A stretch of DNA of 64,000 bases from Dermatophilaceae bacterium (GCA_014377705.1 JACMPC010000057.1:1-64000); one strand, 5' to 3'; positions 38,063-47,584 are shown, counted from the first letter of the stretch. Numbers and translations: made by a program. The notes: generated by a model not told the origin, from the sequence alone.

Positions 38063-39099
38063 TTCGCCTTCCCCCTGCCGCTCACGGTGGTGGTTTCAAC
38101 GGCATTGACTCCGAGGGCCTTCACGAAGATGAGAGCCACCAGGAAGATCAGGATGAACGTGATGGTCGACAGGGCCGAAGCGCTGTTGAAGTTCCCGCTC
38201 CTGATCTCCTGGACCACCAGGATCGACAACGTGGTCGTGTTGTTCGCACCCCCGGTCATGATCTGGGGCAGGTCGTACATGCGCAGCGCATCCAGGGTGC
38301 GGAACAGCACCGCGACCAGCAGCGCCGGCTTCACCAGCGGCAGCGTGATGTGCCTGAAACGCTGCCAGGCCGTCACCCCGTCGACTTTGGCGGCCTCGTA
38401 GACGTCAGCGGGGATGATCTGCAGGCCGGCAAGGATCAGCAGGGCCATGAAGGGTGTCGTCTTCCAGACATCGGCGATGATGATCCCCGCCCGGGCCGGG
38501 TTCTCACTGCCGGTCCACAAGATCGAGGTGCCGAACATCTTGTTGGCGATGCCCTCGAAAGCGAAGATGAAGAACCACAGCTTGGCGGTCACCGCCGTGG
38601 GGATGGCCCAGGGCACCAGGACCGAGGCCCGTAGCAGACCCCGTCCGCGGAAGGTGCGCGCCATGATGACTGCCATCCCGAACCCGATCGCGGTCTCGAG
38701 GATGACGGTCACCACGGTGAAGAAGAACGTGGTGCTGATGGAACTCCAGAACTGGGCGCCCAGTGTGCCCGGCGGGCAGGGGACGCTGACCCCGCCGGCG
38801 GTGCACTGCTGCAGGATCCAGTGCGTGTAGTTCGCGATCCCGGCAAAGCCGCCGGCCACGAACAGGCCGGTGGCCGAATCCAGCCCCGCGTCCTTCTGAA
38901 AGGACTGGAACACTGCACTGACGACCGGATACAGGATGACAATGGTCAGCACCACGATGCTCGGGGCGATAAGCATCGATGCCGCCCTGCCCTGGGTGGC
39001 TTCCTTGCGGACCATATCCCCCTTGTCCGGGTTCGGCGGGGATCCGGCTTGACCGCTCTCGAGGTCGGTGCCGGACTGCGGTTCAGTAGACATGCCCAC
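38059..39099 (-). CDS. carbohydrate ABC importer permease (MalF-type)
   Basis: A 346-aa CUT1 permease with six TMs and a large periplasmic loop that includes two Cys (LQQCTAGGVSVPC). The EAA loop is VYEAAKVDGVTAWQRFRHITLPLVKP. The N-terminal ~45 residues are hydrophilic. It pairs with the MalG-type subunit. A strong hairpin separates it from the upstream binding-protein gene. Sugar not determinable from sequence; the LpqY-SugAB trehalose importer is one possible relative. Confidence 0.93.
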   Translation of the reverse strand: MGMSTEPQSGTDLESGQAGSPPNPDKGDMVRKEATQGRAASMLIAPSIVVLTIVILYPVVSAVFQSFQKDAGLDSATGLFVAGGFAGIANYTHWILQQCTAGGVSVPCPPGTLGAQFWSSISTTFFFTVVTVILETAIGFGMAVIMARTFRGRGLLRASVLVPWAIPTAVTAKLWFFIFAFEGIANKMFGTSILWTGSENPARAGIIIADVWKTTPFMALLILAGLQIIPADVYEAAKVDGVTAWQRFRHITLPLVKPALLVAVLFRTLDALRMYDLPQIMTGGANNTTTLSILVVQEIRSGNFNSASALSTITFILIFLVALIFVKALGVNAVETTTVSGRGKAK

Positions 39100-39158
39100 T
39101 CCTTGCCACGCGGGCCAGATCGCCCCTGGGTGTTGGACTCACACGTATCCGTATCCCC

Positions 39159-39190
39159 TGCTGTGACTGCTGTGACTGCTGTGACTGCTG
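39159..39190. repeat. 9-bp tandem repeat forming one hairpin arm
   Basis: Three and a half copies of CTGTGACTG. The last copies form the left arm of the 39176-39227 hairpin, so the other copies offer alternative pairing registers. Confidence 0.88.
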
Positions 39191-39227
39191 TGGGTGGGCC
39201 GACACCCACCCACCGCAGTCACAGCAG
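39176..39227 (-). terminator. 23-bp hairpin between binding protein and permeases
   Basis: Bases 39176-39198 pair with 39205-39227 (23 positions, one mismatch at 39189/39214) around a six-base loop; the core is GTGGGTGGG with CCCACCCAC. It lies 36 bases after the binding-protein stop and 77 before the permease start. No T run on the minus strand, so mRNA processing or attenuation is more likely than full termination. Confidence 0.75.
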
Positions 39228-39262
39228 TGCTGAGATCACTCAGCTGAGATCATTCAGTCACA

Positions 39263-40540
39263 TCACTGGGCGCCAGCGGCCTGGATGGCCTTCTGCATGT
39301 TGGCCATCGCCTTATCCACCGGCACCTCACCCTTGATCGCGCCGTAGGCATTGTCCTGAACCGCCTTCGACACCGCCGGGTAGAACGGGGTGACAGGACG
39401 AGGAACCGCATTCTCCAGCGAGGTCTTCAGGACCGGCAGGTACGGCGACTTCGCAGCCAGCGCGGGATCGTCATACAAGGCCGTCAGGATGGGAGCCAGA
39501 GATCCCTGGGAGACGAACGCCTTCTGCTGTGCGGTGCTGGTCAGGAACTTCAGGAAGTCGGCGGCCGTCGCCTTGTTCTTGGAGTAGACGCTGATCGCCG
39601 CGTTGTGACCACCAAGGGACGATGCGCCCGGGCCGGTGACGCCGGGAAGTGGCGCCATCGCAAAGGTTTCCTTGACCTTGGACGAACCATCGGTCTTGGC
39701 CAGGTTGTACACGTAGGGCCAGTTGCGCAGGAACATCAGCTTGCCGTTCTCGAAGGCCAGCCGTCCCTCCTCTTCCTTGAAGGTGATGGCCTCCTTCGGG
39801 ATGTTCCCGTTGGCGTAGGCGGTCGCCAGGTTCTGGAGGCCCTTCTTGGCGTCGGCGCTGGTCACCGTTGCCTTGCCGTCAGTGCCCAGGATCGTGCCCC
39901 CGGCAGAGTTGACAGCCTCGGCCGAGTTCACCGTCAGGCCCTCGTACTTGAAGAACTGGCCGGCGTAGCAGCCGATCTTCTTGGCCTTGGCGATCGTGCA
40001 CATGCCCATCATCTCGTCCCACGTCTTGGGGGGCGTCGGAACGAGGTCCTTGCGGTAGTAGAGGATGCCGCCGTCGGTGGTGACCGGCGCGGCGTACATG
40101 ACCTTGTTGTAGGTCGCGGTCTTGACGGTGGACGGAAGCATTGCCGACGTGTCGAGGGCCTGCTTGCCTTTCAGGGGCTGCAGCCATCCCTTGGCCGCGA
40201 ACTCCGCAGTCCAGATGACGTCAACGCTCATCACGTCATAGTTGGGGTTCTTGGCCTGAAAATTCTGGACGAGGTCGTCGTGCTGCTGGTCGGCGCTGTC
40301 TGTCTGCTCCTTGAAGGTCACCTGCTCCTTCGGATGCGCGGCGTTCCAGGTGGCGACCAGCGGCTTGACGACATTGCTGTTGTCCTTGCCCTGGACGTAG
40401 GTGATCGGACCACGGCCAGCCAGCCCGCTGGCGGCCGGGCCGGTGGCCGTACCACCGGTGGTCGAGCTGCTGCAGGCCGTGAGCACTAGGGCGACCGCCC
40501 CCAGCATGGCGACGGGTGCAAGTTTCATCGAGCGCTTCAT
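39263..40540 (-). CDS. carbohydrate-binding lipoprotein (SBP family 1)
   Basis: A 425-aa binding protein. From ATG 40540 (AGAGGAGAGCACGAG upstream) it has a lipoprotein signal ending LVLTAC. Mature features are typical of MalE-like proteins: PITYVQGKDNSN, YDVMSVDVIWTAEFAAKGWL, VMYAAPVTTDGGILYYRKDL and RPVTPFYPAVSKAVQDN. A longer frame to 40609 is not needed. First gene of the importer operon with the two permeases and the 80-aa membrane protein; a trehalose- or maltose-like oligosaccharide is a guess. Confidence 0.92.
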   Translation of the reverse strand: MKRSMKLAPVAMLGAVALVLTACSSSTTGGTATGPAASGLAGRGPITYVQGKDNSNVVKPLVATWNAAHPKEQVTFKEQTDSADQQHDDLVQNFQAKNPNYDVMSVDVIWTAEFAAKGWLQPLKGKQALDTSAMLPSTVKTATYNKVMYAAPVTTDGGILYYRKDLVPTPPKTWDEMMGMCTIAKAKKIGCYAGQFFKYEGLTVNSAEAVNSAGGTILGTDGKATVTSADAKKGLQNLATAYANGNIPKEAITFKEEEGRLAFENGKLMFLRNWPYVYNLAKTDGSSKVKETFAMAPLPGVTGPGASSLGGHNAAISVYSKNKATAADFLKFLTSTAQQKAFVSQGSLAPILTALYDDPALAAKSPYLPVLKTSLENAVPRPVTPFYPAVSKAVQDNAYGAIKGEVPVDKAMANMQKAIQAAGAQ

Positions 40541-40705
40541 CTCGTGCTCTCCTCTTGGGGACAGTCCGCACAACCTGTGGCCGCACGGTGGAAGGGATGC
40601 TACTCGCACCAGTGGGCTTCATTGCAGGGCCTGGGAGAGTTTTGCTCCCTCTTTATGCGCAATCGTTACAGGGAGTCACCCGTCCGTCAGCGGGGCGGCC
40701 ACCAT

Positions 40706-43700
40706 CTACAGGGGCGTGCTGCCCGACGTGCCGGAAAGCTGCTCTCGGTATTCCGGGGTGGCCAGCTGTTGCGCGCCCAGCCGCGCTGCCTCTACCCGAG
40801 CAGGCATATCCAGCCGGGCCGTGGGCTCCTCGTTCCCGGCAGTGGAGACGAACTTCTCGATCGCAGCGAGTCCCGCGTCGGCTCGGGCGCTGGCTGCTGC
40901 CTGCTTGGCATCCAGCCGCTGCGCGTACCACTGCGAGGCCAGGACCGCCTCGCGGGTGAACATGACCCGGAACTCCGGCGAGCCCAGGCCCCATCCCTGC
41001 GCGGTGGACCCCTCCGCCATGATCTCCAGCAGCGCCCGTAGCGGTGGGATGGCCAGTGAGATCGTGCCGTCCTGGAAGTACGAGCGCGCCACCCGCTCAT
41101 GTGTGGTCACGATCGTGGCGATCGACTCGGCGAAGATGCCCACGTCCTGAAGCTCCGGGCGCAGCATCTCCGGGGTGAAGACCACATCCGGATGCAGGAA
41201 GATCCGGCCGAAGTACTTGGTGGCCAGCGTGTCTGTCATCCGATAGCCCAACCTGCTGGCGGGCACGCGCTTGCCGTCATGCTCGAAATCGGTCAGCTTC
41301 TCCAGGGCGCCCTCGGCGATGAGGTTGCGGGCATTCCTCTCGCGGGCGGTCATCCGCGAGAAGAGCTCCGGCACGAGCAGGGAGAAGTCATGGTCCACCC
41401 GCACACGAGGCCCGACGTATCCGGCCGCGGACACCCAGCCGTCGTAGCCGGTGAGCGCGTAGGACAGCACCGAGGCGTTCAGGTCGATGATGGCCGGCAA
41501 GGCGTTGAAGGGGCCCTTGGTCAGCGCGCCCTCCGAGCCAGCCCCGGTGGTGGACGGGGACTTGCCGGTCATCGACGAGATGAACTCCATGAACAGCTCG
41601 GGCACCTCCATGTAGTGCAGCGGGTTGTACGAGCACAGAGGTGGCACCGACCCGTCGGGAGGGTTGTTCCGCCGCCCGGCGGCGACCACCTCCACCGGCA
41701 GCAGCAGCGGCGCCCCAGACGGCAACCGGCGAACCAGGCGCGCGGACAGCTCAGCGACTGCAGTGGCTTTGGCATCGGTACGGTCCGGTCGCTGCTGCAG
41801 GTAGCGCGGGTTCTTCGAGGGCTTGCCCTCTACCAGCCGCGGGTTGGCCGAGCTCACGAAGTACGCCGGGCCTTCGCCCTCGGCCGTGTCGGCGAATCGG
41901 CTGATCATCTCCGCCATCGGCTCGCTGAAGGCGCTGAAGGCCACCGCATCGTCGCGCATCGCGATGGCATCGGCCCGGGTCAGAGGCTCGAAGTTGGACA
42001 GGAACGTCCCGGGGGTGGAGATGTCGAGCTCGGCCTGCGTGTCGTAGCCCCGGTTGATGGCGTCGTCGGGGCGCTGGAACAGGAGGTCCTCGCAGTTCTG
42101 CACGAGCTTGTACGACCGCGCGGCATCCAGTCCCAGCTGACCGCCCGGCACGACCGTGGACGCGGTGATGTCGTCCTGGGTCTGCACCTTCACCGCCGGT
42201 GAGAAGTCGTGGCGAAGGCTGAACAGGCGCGGAGATCCGTCGGGGTTGTAGCCGACCCGCAGCATGTTGATCGTTACCCTGCTGCCGTCCAGTCGCAGCC
42301 TGCTGCCCTGACGACCGTCGACGGCCACGACGCTGAAGTGGCTGCGCCAGTCGTCCCCCCATTCCGGGCGGTAGGAGCGCTTGACCACATAGACCAGCTC
42401 CCTGTTGGAGGGCGGGATGTGGTCGAGCCAGGCGTTGTAGTCGGCGTGGTACTCCGACCGCGACGGGGTGAGCAGCTTGATCACCGACCCGATGGAGCGT
42501 TCCTCCGACAGGATCGACCGGTCGTCCTGGCCGTTCCTGGCCGGGTCGAGGAAGCGTCCGGAGAAGTCCTCGTCCAGGATCGCGGCGACCGAGTCCATAT
42601 CGGCATCGAAGTCCGGGACGTACTGAGACCCGAAGATGAACGCATCGGTGATGGCCTTGGAGATCTCCGACTTGCCGCCACCGGAGACCGTCGCCGGCTT
42701 GTGGCACGACGTGGACTTCGGCACGGTGCCGATCAGGCTCCACGCCGCCGGGTCGTCGGGCTGCTGGGCGATCTTCACGCGGTAGCCGTTCGGGCTCAGG
42801 TAGACTTGGTCGGCGCGCAGAGGGATCGACTGGCTCTGGCCGTCGGCTCCAGACCAGGACACGGTCATGGCGCGCAGCGAGTAGTGCGGGGTGGCCGGCA
42901 CCAGCACGATGTGCGGCTGCTGCAGGTCGAGGGCATGCCCCTGCGGCTGGGCCGCGAACCGACCCGGATCGCGTTCGAGGACCTCAGCCAGGGTGTAGGA
43001 GCCAGCCGAGGAGGTCTCCGTGTGCTCCCGGCCCAGGTTGTAGCTAGCGAAGACCAGCGCGCCACCGGAGTGCTCCTCCTCGGCGTTGCCGAACAGGTTC
43101 GCCGAGTAGGAGATCTGGGTCTTGACCTCCTTCTTGCAGTAGCCGAAGTAGGTGTCGGCGATCACCGTCACGATCACGCCGCGGGTGTCCCGGGCGCAGA
43201 TCTTGAAAGCGCGCCCGCCGTTGTACGGCTCGTCCTCCTGCTCCCAGCACATCCCGTCGCGCTTCTGGCGGTCGGTGGCCTGGCTCGCCGGGGGCAACCC
43301 GAGCTCCTTCTTCGTCAGCCGGGTCAGGTGCGGGGCGAGGATGACGCAGCCGGTGTGCCCGGTCCAGGTCTCCGGGGCCAGGGACGCGTCGTTCTCGGGC
43401 AGGTAGGGGTCGCCCCCGTTACCGAAGATGCCTTCCACGAAGTCGACGTTGGCAACCAGGCCACCGGGCACGATGAAACGGGTTTCCATCCGCTTCTCGC
43501 GCACGGAGCCGGGCACCTCCGGGGACACCAGAGGGCGAAGCTGCAGCGAGACGAAGCAGGCCGCCGGCTGCGGCTGGTTGGCCGTGTAGGGCAGGATCTT
43601 GTCGACCTCCGGTGGCTCGAACGCGCGGGCCAGCAGACGGGCGAACGCCACCTTCGGCACGGCGATCTTGTCATCGGGAATGGGAAGCCCGCCCTCAGCG

Positions 43701-44092
43701 ATATGGAAGACCCCCGCAGTGGTCCGGCGATCGTTGGCCGGGTTGTGCAGTACGCCGTTGACGAGCCGGTAGCTGCTCATCAGGGGCGAGGTGAAGCTGT
43801 CACCGTCGAAAGGCAGGGACAGGTCGCGGGCCAGGCCCGGCTCATCCAGCACCAGGGTTCGCCTCGGAAGCTGGGGGCGCTCACCGGTCTCGGCCAGGTA
43901 GTCGTCCAGAAACGCCTGGATTCGCCCGTCCGCGGCGCACAACCGGTCGGACAGCCGGCGGCTGAGCTCACGCTGATGGGCGAGGATCGGGCGCGTGAGC
44001 CTGGCCGACTCGGTGTCCTCGAACCCTTCGGGCAGGGGCAGCCCGAGCTGGGCCAGACGGAGGTTGATGGCAGCATTCTGGATGACGGGCAC
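40706..44092 (-). CDS. PPi-type phosphoenolpyruvate carboxykinase (GTP/ATP-independent)
   Basis: A 1128-aa protein matching the unusually large PPi-dependent PEPCK described from Propionibacterium freudenreichii and Entamoeba (about 1100-1150 aa). Recognisable blocks are FVEGIFGNGGDPYLPENDAS, TGHTGCVILAPHLT, IADTYFGYCKKEVKTQISYS, TCHKPATVSGGGKSEISKAI, VVAAGRRNNPPDG, CSYNPLHYMEVPELFMEFIS and GKSPSTTGAGSEGALTKGPF. The reaction is oxaloacetate + PPi = PEP + Pi + CO2, reversible, using PPi instead of ATP/GTP. Start GTG 44092. Cytoplasmic, monocistronic. Identification rests on my recall of the family's sequence, which is distinctive. Confidence 0.88.
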   Translation of the reverse strand: MPVIQNAAINLRLAQLGLPLPEGFEDTESARLTRPILAHQRELSRRLSDRLCAADGRIQAFLDDYLAETGERPQLPRRTLVLDEPGLARDLSLPFDGDSFTSPLMSSYRLVNGVLHNPANDRRTTAGVFHIAEGGLPIPDDKIAVPKVAFARLLARAFEPPEVDKILPYTANQPQPAACFVSLQLRPLVSPEVPGSVREKRMETRFIVPGGLVANVDFVEGIFGNGGDPYLPENDASLAPETWTGHTGCVILAPHLTRLTKKELGLPPASQATDRQKRDGMCWEQEDEPYNGGRAFKICARDTRGVIVTVIADTYFGYCKKEVKTQISYSANLFGNAEEEHSGGALVFASYNLGREHTETSSAGSYTLAEVLERDPGRFAAQPQGHALDLQQPHIVLVPATPHYSLRAMTVSWSGADGQSQSIPLRADQVYLSPNGYRVKIAQQPDDPAAWSLIGTVPKSTSCHKPATVSGGGKSEISKAITDAFIFGSQYVPDFDADMDSVAAILDEDFSGRFLDPARNGQDDRSILSEERSIGSVIKLLTPSRSEYHADYNAWLDHIPPSNRELVYVVKRSYRPEWGDDWRSHFSVVAVDGRQGSRLRLDGSRVTINMLRVGYNPDGSPRLFSLRHDFSPAVKVQTQDDITASTVVPGGQLGLDAARSYKLVQNCEDLLFQRPDDAINRGYDTQAELDISTPGTFLSNFEPLTRADAIAMRDDAVAFSAFSEPMAEMISRFADTAEGEGPAYFVSSANPRLVEGKPSKNPRYLQQRPDRTDAKATAVAELSARLVRRLPSGAPLLLPVEVVAAGRRNNPPDGSVPPLCSYNPLHYMEVPELFMEFISSMTGKSPSTTGAGSEGALTKGPFNALPAIIDLNASVLSYALTGYDGWVSAAGYVGPRVRVDHDFSLLVPELFSRMTARERNARNLIAEGALEKLTDFEHDGKRVPASRLGYRMTDTLATKYFGRIFLHPDVVFTPEMLRPELQDVGIFAESIATIVTTHERVARSYFQDGTISLAIPPLRALLEIMAEGSTAQGWGLGSPEFRVMFTREAVLASQWYAQRLDAKQAAASARADAGLAAIEKFVSTAGNEEPTARLDMPARVEAARLGAQQLATPEYREQLSGTSGSTPL

Positions 44093-44328
44093 ACCTCATT
44101 GTCTGCCTTACTGATGCGCCTACGCCAGTGCAGACCTCCCTCACGGGTAGCGGCGTCCCCGCTGAGCGCGATACCCCACCGATCCCAGGAGCGGCACCCG
44201 ATCAGCGACCCACCCCACCGGCATGATCTGACGAGGCGGGTGCCGCGAGCCAGGGAGTCCGCAGCAAGCAAGCGGCAGGACTGCGGCGCAGACGATCAGG
44301 ATCCGACCGCAGGTCATTTCCTTGCCGT

Positions 44329-45069
44329 TTGGCCCGAGAAGGATTCGCCTGTGGACGCGGCGTCGTTCACAGGCGACGCCGGCGACGGCAGGACCGTCAC
44401 CTCCTCGAAGTGGTCACCGATCGAGGGCGGGTTCAGTCGTGTGCGTTCCCGGGCTCGACGGCGTCGCCGACGGCGATCGTGCCGGTTCCGAGCGGGACGA
44501 GCCGGGTGCCGAACCAGGTCTTACGGGGAAACCTGAGGTTCCGCACGACGATGGTGTGCGACCGCTGCGTGATGACCACGATCGACCCGCTCACACTCGC
44601 CTGCCCCTTGGTGGTGGAGGCGGCCGTGCGTTCACAGATCGTCGCCGGGCTCGTCCTCATCGGGGCCGTCACTGACCCGAAGGCGTCCACCTGGCCCCGT
44701 ATCCTCGGGCAGTGGCTCAGAACGGTGGCACAAGAACGCCTGGCTGGGGTGTCGGTGTTGATCCGGCATTACCGGTACACCGGCGCCGCCGCCATGGTTC
44801 GCGGCATGGATGCGATGCGCTGGCACCACACCGACCAAGGCCTCGCACGTCTCGACATACCCGTCGTGGTTATCCGGGGTTCCCGGGACCGGATCGCTTC
44901 GCAGGACTGGTCAGCCAGACTCTGCACGATCGCTCGCGGCCGCCTTCAGGTGGTCGGCGGTGCCGCGCACATGGTCCCCCTCACCCACCCCGAACCCGTC
45001 GTAGCGGCCGTCCGCGAGATCGCCTCCGCAGCGACTTCAGAGGGCCCCGGATCGGCTACCCATGTCTGA
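44329..45069 (+). pseudogene. fusion remnant: MOSC C-terminus joined to alpha/beta hydrolase C-terminus
   Basis: One open frame joins two unrelated fragments. About residues 64-90 read VLRGNLRFRTTMVCDRCVMTTID, the Cys-containing end of MOSC (molybdenum cofactor sulfurase C-terminal) proteins. Immediately after come AAVRSQIVAGLVLIGAVTDP, LDIPVVVIRGSRDRI and VVGGAAHMVPLTHPEPVV, the second half of an alpha/beta hydrolase with its acid and His but without HG oxyanion and G-x-S-x-G parts. The first 60 residues are low-complexity. A deletion fusing two genes is the simplest explanation. Unlikely to be active; expression as a chimera cannot be excluded. Confidence 0.7.
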
Positions 45070-45480
45070 CATGGGCGCTGCTGAATCGCCGCTTCGAGGG
45101 CGCCTCGCGAAGGCCAGGGCGGTGTGACGGATCCGTGAAGCCGCGGGCCAGAACCCTGCCACGGACGCTAGTCAGCCACCCGTGGTGGCCACCTCAGCGG
45201 TCCTCCCCGCGCTTGCCGAAGCCGCCGTCGAATGCCCCCGTGCCCGCCGCCGCACAGGTTCAGCCCACACAAGATCGGTTCGTAACCTCACCCTCACCGG
45301 CACGACCGGACACCCCATCGGCGGCAGATCCGGTGAACACTCGCCATCCTGGCGGGGCGGGTCAGCAGCCGCATGTGTGCAGGAAGTACGTCCGGCGCAG
45401 CCCCGCCTTGGATCGGTGTGCTGAACTCGGATCCCGGGCAGGACCGGAATGATGAGTCCGGCCGGGCAGTTGATGTCAGC
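45070..45480. other. intergenic region, about 410 bp
   Basis: No supported gene. Only a short hairpin GCCACC (45175-45180) / GGTGGC (45184-45189) stands out, possibly ending the upstream remnant's transcript. Confidence 0.45.
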
Positions 45481-46200
45481 GTGACCATCTGGGGATTCAT
45501 CGGAAGCGGAAACATCGGCACCACCGTCGCTCGACTCGCCTTGGCTGCAGGCCACGACGTCGTGCTCAGCAACAGCAGGGGGCCCGGGACCCTTGCCGGC
45601 CTCGTCGACGAGCTGGGTCCGCACGTCAGAGCCGCAACCCCGGCCGAGGCAGCCGAGGCGGGTGACGTCGTCGTCGTCACCATCCCGCTGCGCAACTACC
45701 CACAGGTGCCGGCCGAGCCGCTGCGCGGCAAGATCGTCATCGACACGATGAACTACTACCCGCAGCGCGACGGCAACATCACTGAGCTCGACGACGAGAC
45801 GACCACCAGCTCTGAGCTGCTTGCGGCCCACCTGCCGGACTCCACGGTGGTCAAGGGCTTCAACAACATCTCCTTCCAGCACCTCGCCGCTCTCCCCCGC
45901 CCCAACGGCGCCAGGGACCGAAGCGCCCTCGCCATCGCGGGCGACGACGATGATGCGAAGAAGGTCGTCGCCGAGCACCTGGACCAGATCGGTTACGACT
46001 CGCTCGATTTGGGACCCCTTGCAGAGGGTTGGCGCACCCAGCCCGGCACGGCGGCATACGGCCTCATGTATGCCCTGAACCCGCAGGTCTGGGACCAGGG
46101 CGCCCGCCCCGCGTCAGCGATCGAGGTCGCCGCGCGGGCTGCAGCTTCTCAGCGCCAGCACCACCCTCGTGATGCCCCGAGCACCACGCCAAGCCACTGA
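45481..46200 (+). CDS. NAD(P)-binding reductase, F420:NADP oxidoreductase-like
   Basis: A 239-aa Rossmann protein of the ProC/NpdG type. Nucleotide motif WGFIGSGNIGTTVARLALAAG at the start, followed by VVLSNSRGPGTL, where Ser-Asn-Ser-Arg fits NADP binding. VVVVTIPLRNYPQV and IDTMNYYPQRDG follow. VVKGFNNISFQHL and LDLGPLAEGWRTQPG are typical of NADPH-dependent F420 reductases and relatives. GTG 45481 puts the fold at the N-terminus. The last ~25 residues are a His/Gln-rich tail. Next gene begins 58 bases later, so they may be co-transcribed. Confidence 0.86.
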   Translation: MTIWGFIGSGNIGTTVARLALAAGHDVVLSNSRGPGTLAGLVDELGPHVRAATPAEAAEAGDVVVVTIPLRNYPQVPAEPLRGKIVIDTMNYYPQRDGNITELDDETTTSSELLAAHLPDSTVVKGFNNISFQHLAALPRPNGARDRSALAIAGDDDDAKKVVAEHLDQIGYDSLDLGPLAEGWRTQPGTAAYGLMYALNPQVWDQGARPASAIEVAARAAASQRQHHPRDAPSTTPSH

Positions 46201-46258
46201 TGAGCCTGCCGACCGAAGCCGTCACCACCACCATCACCATCACCCAGAATGGGCAACC

Positions 46259-47086
46259 ATGACCACGCCGCGTCACGGCAATGGCGCAGTGCCCGCAACG
46301 AGAGTCCTCGTCTGCTTCCACGCCCATCCCGACGACGAGGTATTCACCACCGGTGGTGTCATGCGCCTGGCCGCGGACGCCGGTCACCGGGTGGTGCTGG
46401 TGACCGCCACCGACGGCGCGCTGGGTGAGGTGCCGGACGGGTTGCTGGCCGAGGGTGAGCAGCTCGTCGACCGTCGGCGCCGCGAGCTGGAGACCTCTGC
46501 CCGGGCCCTGGGCGTGCACCGGCTGGAGATGCTCGGCTACCCGGACTCGGGGATGGCAGGCACTGCCGACAACGCCCGGGCCGACGCGTTCTGCAACGTA
46601 GATGTTGAGGTGGCCGCCTCGCGGCTGGCCCGACTGCTCGTCGAGGAGGGCGCCGACGTCCTCACCATCTACGACCCGAATGGCAACTACGGTCACCCTG
46701 ACCACATCCAGGTCCATGTCGTCGGGGTACGTGCTGCGGAGCTCGCCGGAATCACCCAGGTGTACGAGGCCACAGTCAATCGTGACCAGATGTCGAGGCT
46801 GATGGCCAGCAACCCGGAGTGGGTGGCTGAGAGTGCGCCGCCGGACATCTCGGAGCTCGGCCTGCCCGAGTCGGAGATCACCACCGTCGTGGATGTGCGG
46901 GCAGCGATGTCCGCGAAGCGCCAGGCGATGGCCGCGCACGAGTCTCAGGTGGGCGACTTCGGCCCCTTCCTGGCTATGCCTGCCGAGCAGGTCGAGGCCG
47001 CTTTCGGCCAGGAGTCCTTCCGCCGTCATGGTGGCGCCACGGGCGGGCGGGGTACGGCAACCCTTGAGACCGCACTCCCGCTCTGA
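46259..47086 (+). CDS. PIG-L family deacetylase (MshB/Mca-like)
   Basis: A 275-aa zinc amidohydrolase of the LmbE/PIG-L family. Metal motif CFHAHPDDEVFTTGGVM at the N-terminus and the second His set in NGNYGHPDHIQVHVVG; TATDGALGEV also fits. In actinobacteria these enzymes deacetylate GlcNAc-inositol (mycothiol synthesis) or cleave mycothiol conjugates; which one is not clear. ATG 46259 is used; an earlier in-frame start would add a seven-His run encoded by CAC/CAT repeats at 46222-46243, which I consider untranslated. Confidence 0.9.
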   Translation: MTTPRHGNGAVPATRVLVCFHAHPDDEVFTTGGVMRLAADAGHRVVLVTATDGALGEVPDGLLAEGEQLVDRRRRELETSARALGVHRLEMLGYPDSGMAGTADNARADAFCNVDVEVAASRLARLLVEEGADVLTIYDPNGNYGHPDHIQVHVVGVRAAELAGITQVYEATVNRDQMSRLMASNPEWVAESAPPDISELGLPESEITTVVDVRAAMSAKRQAMAAHESQVGDFGPFLAMPAEQVEAAFGQESFRRHGGATGGRGTATLETALPL

Positions 47087-47143
47087 GGCGACCCGGCCGC
47101 TTCACCAAGATCACAGGTGCGACGCGCCGTCGATAATGGCGCC

Positions 47144-47584
47144 GTGGCCGACACCTCGCACCCTGGTGCCCGCTCCGACGACCGTGCCCAGCGCTACGCC
47201 GATGCCTTCCAGGATGAGACGCTCCCGTCGTTCCCGTTGGACCGGAACATGATTCGCCTGATGGTCGACCTCGTCGGCCAGCGCCCGCGGGTTATCGACA
47301 CCGGGTGCGGCGCCGGACAGGTGACCAAGATGTTGCGGAACTGGGGGTGCGAGGCGGTCGGCGTCGACGCGGCTGAGAAGCTCATCGAGCTGGCCCGCAC
47401 CGCCTACCCGGGTGTGGACTGCCCGGACGAGTTCGGAACGCTGCTGGGGTGCGCAGGTTTCGTCGAGCGCGTGCGGCTCGTCTGCCCCGCGCAGCCCGAC
47501 CTCAGGTATGTGGGAATGCCTGAGGCGCACCTCATCCTCCGGAAAACGGGACCGTCACTCGGGCCCGAGCCACTCGCACGATGA
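47144..47584 (+). pseudogene. class I SAM methyltransferase with internal deletion
   Basis: The frame from GTG 47144 has a normal beginning (QRYADAFQDETLPSFPLDR), a good SAM motif I (RVIDTGCGAGQVTKML) and motif II (EAVGVDAAEKLIELAR). It then jumps from AYPGVDCPDEFGTLL to a C-terminal end (GFVERVRLVCPA, EAHLILRKTG), missing roughly 80-100 residues that hold motifs IV-VI in the family. Length 146 versus a usual 210-240. The frame is intact, so a product may be made but should lack a complete fold. Confidence 0.75.

Noticed and set aside
42209-44536. Long plus-strand frame of 775 codons across the PEPCK gene.
   Set aside because: It is the antisense shadow of the PPi-PEPCK, as expected in very high-GC DNA; composition is Arg/Gly/His-rich without domains.
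46169-46258. Seven-histidine N-terminal extension on the PIG-L deacetylase.
   Set aside because: Homology starts after ATG 46259; the CAC/CAT run is more likely a repeat in the leader. Repeat noted only.
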